The notes under the pieces were generated by a model. The model made no database searches, had not been told where the DNA came from, and was given only the letters and a program-made list of their open reading frames with translations. From the NCBI GenBank assembly GCA_938003555.1, contig CALKXN010000122.1:1-9123 (forward strand): DNA of 9,123 bases. The letters run 5' to 3'. The DNA comes from an uncultured Robiginitomaculum sp. GTDB lineage: Bacteria; Pseudomonadota; Alphaproteobacteria; Caulobacterales; Maricaulaceae. Each line of letters starts with the position of its first letter. Position 1 is the stretch's first letter. Position numbers and translations under genes: made by a program. This document shows positions 5,866 to 9,123 of this stretch, in pieces.

Positions 5866-6687
5866 ATGGCACTCTCCCCCTTGATGGCCGTCATGCAAAG
5901 CGCGGCCCGTAAAGCTGCCCGCAGTCTTTTGCGTGATTTTGGCGAAGTCGAAAATCTACAGATCTCGCGCAAGGGGCCTGCTGACTTTGTGTCCAATGCC
6001 GATAAGCGCGCCGAAGAAATTATCTTTGAAAATCTGCGCCGTGATCGCCCGGGCTTCGGATTCATCATGGAAGAAGGCGGCACCGCCAAAGGCACGGATA
6101 AGCAAAATACATTCATCGTTGATCCGCTGGATGGAACAACAAATTACCTTCACGGCATTCCGCATTTCGCCATTTCTATTGCGCTAGAGCGTGAGGGCGA
6201 ACTCATTGCAGGCGTGGTTTATAACCCAGCCGTGGACGAGATGTTTTACGCCGAAAAAGGCAAAGGCGCCTATCTTGACGCGCAGCGCGCCATGGGTGAG
6301 CAGCGCCTGCGCGGGGCCAGCCGCGAGAATTTCAACGAAAGCCTCTTTGCCACCGGCATGCCTTTTTTGGGCAAGCCCGGTCACGCGCAATTCCTTAAAG
6401 GCCTTCACAAGGTTATGGCCCAAACGGCTGGCGTGCGCCGACAGGGCAGCGCCGCGCTTGATTTAGCGTGGACGGCTGCGGGCCGTTATGATGGATATTG
6501 GGAACGCAATCTGCAATTATGGGACGTTGCCGCCGGTATCGTCATTGCGCGTGAAGCGGGACTGAAAGTCTGGGAGCTTGATAATAGCGCCGCAGACATT
6601 AACGGCCACAATCCGCTCAGCGGAAATGTCATTACCGCGAATGAGCACCTCATCGATGATCTTAAGGGCTGTGTTGAGGGCGTTTAA
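5866..6687 (+). CDS. suhB: Inositol monophosphatase family protein (SuhB-like)
   Basis: This is a 273-residue Mg2+-dependent phosphatase of the IMPase fold. Metal and catalytic residues are all visible: Asp46 in SNADKRAE, Glu69/Glu70 in MEEGG, the signature VDPLDGTTNYLHG at 85-97 with Asp86 and Asp89, and the second signature WDVAAG at 219-224 with Asp220. It would hydrolyse inositol-1-phosphate or related sugar phosphates. SuhB proteins also take part in ribosomal RNA antitermination in E. coli, but that role cannot be read from sequence. It begins 9 bases after the efp stop, an adjacency common in Alphaproteobacteria, and shares its promoter by inference. A 49-base gap separates it from the next gene. 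Confidence 0.93.
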   Translation: MALSPLMAVMQSAARKAARSLLRDFGEVENLQISRKGPADFVSNADKRAEEIIFENLRRDRPGFGFIMEEGGTAKGTDKQNTFIVDPLDGTTNYLHGIPHFAISIALEREGELIAGVVYNPAVDEMFYAEKGKGAYLDAQRAMGEQRLRGASRENFNESLFATGMPFLGKPGHAQFLKGLHKVMAQTAGVRRQGSAALDLAWTAAGRYDGYWERNLQLWDVAAGIVIAREAGLKVWELDNSAADINGHNPLSGNVITANEHLIDDLKGCVEGV

Positions 6688-6702
6688 AGCTTCCTCTTAA
6701 GC

Positions 6703-6718
6703 AAGCCGCAAGGCTTTT
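6703..6718 (+). terminator. Weak stem-loop after suhB
   Basis: AAGCC (6703-6707) pairs with GGCTT (6712-6716) around the tetraloop GCAA and is followed by TT, C, T. The stem is short and the T-tract poor, so it may be a partial terminator or attenuator between suhB and the J-domain gene, or chance. Confidence 0.3.
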
Positions 6719-6736
6719 CTGATATGCCTCTGTGCT

Positions 6737-7453
6737 ATGAGCGTGGGTATTATCATAAGTTTAGTGTGCGCAATCCTCATTAGCGCGCTGGGGGTAATCC
6801 GCCTTAAATCGCTCATTGATGATTGGTATAATGGCAATCTCTTTCATATTGCGACGCCCCTTACAGGCTGGATCATAACGATCGCAATCCCCTTGGCTTT
6901 GATGTCGTTATTCTTTGATAGCCCAAACGCGTTTTCACATTGGGTTTTTGTCGAAGGTTATGCCGGTCCATTAGAGATGCCGCATTTCAAACCCTATGCC
7001 GCTTTAACCTTTGTTTTGGGCTTGATGCTCGGCGAACTCTTCAGGATTAATTTCAACAGCGCTGTTGATGCCGCGAAAAGGTCTGATGAAGAAGAATATG
7101 AAGCGCAGCGCGCCAAATATGCCTCTCAAGAATCCCATACGGATTATTTCAAACGCCGCCGCGAACAGGCATGGGGCAATAGCAACTATGCGCGCAGCCG
7201 CGCCAAATATACCCAGCAAGAGCGGCGTTACGCCCCGCCAAAGAATGACGCGCAAACCCATCTGGCAGTGCTTGGCCTAGAGGGCAGACCTCCGCATAAA
7301 AAGATAAAATCGGCCTATCGCAAGCTCGCCCGAAAATTCCATCCCGATACGCTTATGTCGAAAAACCTGACCGCTGCGCAGATGAAAACATCAGAAACCC
7401 GCATGAAACACATCAACTTGGCCTATGATTGGCTGTGCGATAATTATGTTTAA
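6737..7453 (+). CDS. Membrane-anchored protein with C-terminal J domain
   Basis: This is a 238-residue protein. Hydrophobic spans at about 3-22, 42-61 and 86-104 anchor it in the inner membrane. A strongly charged linker (about 113-170) follows, then a J domain at about 172-238. The J domain has HLAVLGLEG, the basic helix IKSAYRKLARKF, the essential HPD at 202-204, and a closing helix RMKHINLAYDWL. J domains stimulate the ATPase of DnaK, so the protein probably recruits DnaK to the membrane face. No zinc-finger or client-binding domain of classical DnaJ is present; the layout recalls DjlA-type proteins but with three membrane spans. The linker carries a duplicated motif, QRAKYASQE and SRAKYTQQE, 30 residues apart. 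The start ATG has no clear ribosome site. Confidence 0.75.
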   Translation: MSVGIIISLVCAILISALGVIRLKSLIDDWYNGNLFHIATPLTGWIITIAIPLALMSLFFDSPNAFSHWVFVEGYAGPLEMPHFKPYAALTFVLGLMLGELFRINFNSAVDAAKRSDEEEYEAQRAKYASQESHTDYFKRRREQAWGNSNYARSRAKYTQQERRYAPPKNDAQTHLAVLGLEGRPPHKKIKSAYRKLARKFHPDTLMSKNLTAAQMKTSETRMKHINLAYDWLCDNYV

Positions 7454-7509
7454 CACATAGATATACCGCTAAGGCTTGAACCGCGCGAGTAAAGCCGCAA
7501 ATAGACACT

Positions 7510-9123
7510 ATGTCATCTTACCGACCAGACCCTGTTTTGACGGCTATTTTAGGCCCGACCAATACAGGCAAAACGCATTACGCCATAGAGCGTATGCTGG
7601 GCCGGCGCTCAGGCGTGATTGGCTTGCCGCTGCGCCTTCTGGCGCGCGAAGTCTATGACCGGATAATCAAGCTCAAGGATAAACGCCTTTGCGCGCTGAT
7701 TACGGGCGAAGAAAAGATCATTCCGCCCGGCGCGCAATATTTTGTCTGTACCGTCGAAGCCATGCCGACCACGCGCGAATTTGCCTTTGTCGCCATCGAT
7801 GAAGTCCAGCTCTCGGCCCATAAAGAACGCGGGCATATATTTACAGATCGCCTGCTCAATATGCGGGGCACGGAAGAGACATTATTTTTAGGCGCGGACA
7901 CACTTCGCCCCATTGTGCGCGATCTTGTCCCTAGAGCCCGTCATGAGACGCGAGAGCGGTTTTCGACATTGTCCTTTGCCGGGGCAATGAAAATGTCCCG
8001 CTTGCCCAAACGCAGCGTCATTGTCGCCTTTACCGCCGCAGAGGTCTATGGCCTCGCCGAAATGATGCGCCGGCATCGCGGCGGCTCTGCGGTCGTTATG
8101 GGCGCGCTCTCCCCGCGCACGCGCAATGCCCAAGCCGAGCTTTACCAGAGCGGCGAAGTGGACTTTCTGATTGCGACAGACGCCGTCGGCATGGGGCTTA
8201 ATCTGGACGCGGATCATGTCGCCTTTGCCTCTATGCGCAAATTTGATGGTCAGCGCCGCCGCTATCTGACCAGTATGGAAGCCGCCCAAATTGCGGGGCG
8301 CGCAGGGCGTTTTCGCAATGCCGGGACATTTGGCACAACAGGCAAATGCCTGCCGATGGACGAGGACATGGTGGGGCGCATAGAAAACCACATGTTTGAC
8401 CCGCTACGCTATGTCGAATGGCGCAATAGCGCGCTGGATATGAGCAGCGCAGACCGCCTTGCCTTTACCCTCAATAAACCGCCACAAAAAAAACGCCTGC
8501 GGCGCGTCAAAGATATTAGCGATGAAATTGCCCTATCGCGCTTCATGGAATCCCCTGCCCTGATTGACGGGGTGAAAGGGGAGTGGGAGGTCAAACGCCT
8601 TTGGGAAGTGTGCCAAATTCCAGATTTTCGTAATCTGTCTCTTGATAGCCATTTCAAGCTGCTCAGCGACGTCTATGGCCATCTCAAAGACGGCGGCGGA
8701 AGCCTGCCCGAAGATTGGCTGGAACACCAAGTGCAGCGGCTAAATCATATAGATGGGTCGATTGATACATTATCGGCGCGCCTAGCTAATATTCGCACAT
8801 GGACATATGTGGCCAATAAAGCTGCGTGGTTATCTGATTCAAAACATTGGATTGAGCGCACACGCATGATAGAAGACAGACTTTCTGACGCGCTTCATGA
8901 AAGGCTCTTGCAAAAATTTGTCGATCGGCGCACTCAGGCTCTCCTTAAAGGATTAGGACGCAAAGCATTTATGGATATTCAAATCTCTTCCGAAGGCGAA
9001 GTGACAGCAGACGGCCATTTCGTTGGCCGCCTCACCGGATTAAAATTCACAGCAGATGAGCAAGCCAGCGGGCTTGAGGCCAAGGCGTTGCGCGAGACCG
9101 CAGAAAAGGCCGTTGCGCCCGAA
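7510..9123 (+). CDS. SUV3-like DExH-box RNA helicase, N-terminal 538 residues (3' truncated)
   Basis: The frame stays open from ATG 7510 to the window end. Superfamily 2 helicase motifs appear in order: Walker A GPTNTGKT at 15-22, LPLRLLAREV at 39-48 (motif Ia), GEEKIIPPG then CTVEAMP at 66-86, DEVQ at 97-100 (motif II), GADTLRP at 128-134, ATDAVGMGLNLD at 222-233 (motif V) and QIAGRAGRF at 260-268 (motif VI). The DEVQ box and unusually small N-terminal domain are typical of the SUV3/SUPV3L1 group. The eukaryotic member unwinds RNA in the mitochondrial degradosome. Alphaproteobacterial homologues are common but little studied; an RNA turnover or ribosome role is inferred. The region after 300 resembles the SUV3 accessory C-terminal part and continues beyond the window. 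No strong ribosome site precedes the start. Confidence 0.9.
   Translation, partial: MSSYRPDPVLTAILGPTNTGKTHYAIERMLGRRSGVIGLPLRLLAREVYDRIIKLKDKRLCALITGEEKIIPPGAQYFVCTVEAMPTTREFAFVAIDEVQLSAHKERGHIFTDRLLNMRGTEETLFLGADTLRPIVRDLVPRARHETRERFSTLSFAGAMKMSRLPKRSVIVAFTAAEVYGLAEMMRRHRGGSAVVMGALSPRTRNAQAELYQSGEVDFLIATDAVGMGLNLDADHVAFASMRKFDGQRRRYLTSMEAAQIAGRAGRFRNAGTFGTTGKCLPMDEDMVGRIENHMFDPLRYVEWRNSALDMSSADRLAFTLNKPPQKKRLRRVKDISDEIALSRFMESPALIDGVKGEWEVKRLWEVCQIPDFRNLSLDSHFKLLSDVYGHLKDGGGSLPEDWLEHQVQRLNHIDGSIDTLSARLANIRTWTYVANKAAWLSDSKHWIERTRMIEDRLSDALHERLLQKFVDRRTQALLKGLGRKAFMDIQISSEGEVTADGHFVGRLTGLKFTADEQASGLEAKALRETAEKAVAPE

Noticed and set aside
5278..5898. 206-codon minus-strand frame across efp
   Set aside because: It mirrors efp, which is complete with PGKGGAF and C-terminal signatures; no ribosome site or known fold on the minus strand.
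7888..8391. 167-codon minus-strand frame in the helicase region
   Set aside because: The plus strand carries an uninterrupted helicase with motifs on both sides of it; this is an antisense shadow.

Overview
The window looks like a piece of an alphaproteobacterial chromosome. The evidence is the efp-suhB pair, a SUV3-like helicase whose N-terminal motifs match the alphaproteobacterial type, and palindromic repeats with GTCATTCCG-type ends of a kind common in intergenic DNA of this class. A marine or aquatic member of the Caulobacterales/Hyphomonadaceae type is possible, but that finer placement is an impression only. Most of the content is core metabolism and protein homeostasis. No CRISPR array, transposase, phage gene, tRNA or rRNA was seen.

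Layout, left to right. The 3' end of clpA (1-317, +) is followed by two perfect stem-loops and a strong intrinsic terminator. Next comes a small GGQ-containing release-factor-like gene (459-965, +). A repeat-rich stretch (about 985-1250) follows, then an XRE regulator with two membrane helices (1250-1711, -) and another repeat-rich stretch (1839-1968). A large lipoprotein of the dipeptidyl-peptidase III family, M49 (1986-3662, -), is divergent from panC (3765-4616, +). panC converges on, and overlaps by four bases, a small PepSY-type membrane protein (4613-5152, -) with a Fur-box-like palindrome upstream. The right third is a same-strand series: efp (5293-5856), suhB (5866-6687), a membrane-anchored J-domain protein (6737-7453) and a SUV3-like DExH helicase (from 7510, cut by the window end).

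Functional themes. ClpA (unfolding for ClpP), the GGQ protein (probable ribosome rescue), EF-P (relief of polyproline stalling), the J-domain protein (DnaK partner) and the helicase (RNA metabolism) all touch protein synthesis or quality control. They are not one obvious operon, apart from efp-suhB with its 9-bp gap. PanC makes pantothenate for coenzyme A. The PepSY protein with its putative Fur operator points to iron-responsive expression.

The most unusual parts are the repeat-flanked XRE-2TM regulator, the M49 lipoprotein with a pentapeptide HELSH zinc motif, the J-domain protein with three predicted membrane helices, and the nested palindromic elements. I found no convincing new multi-gene system.
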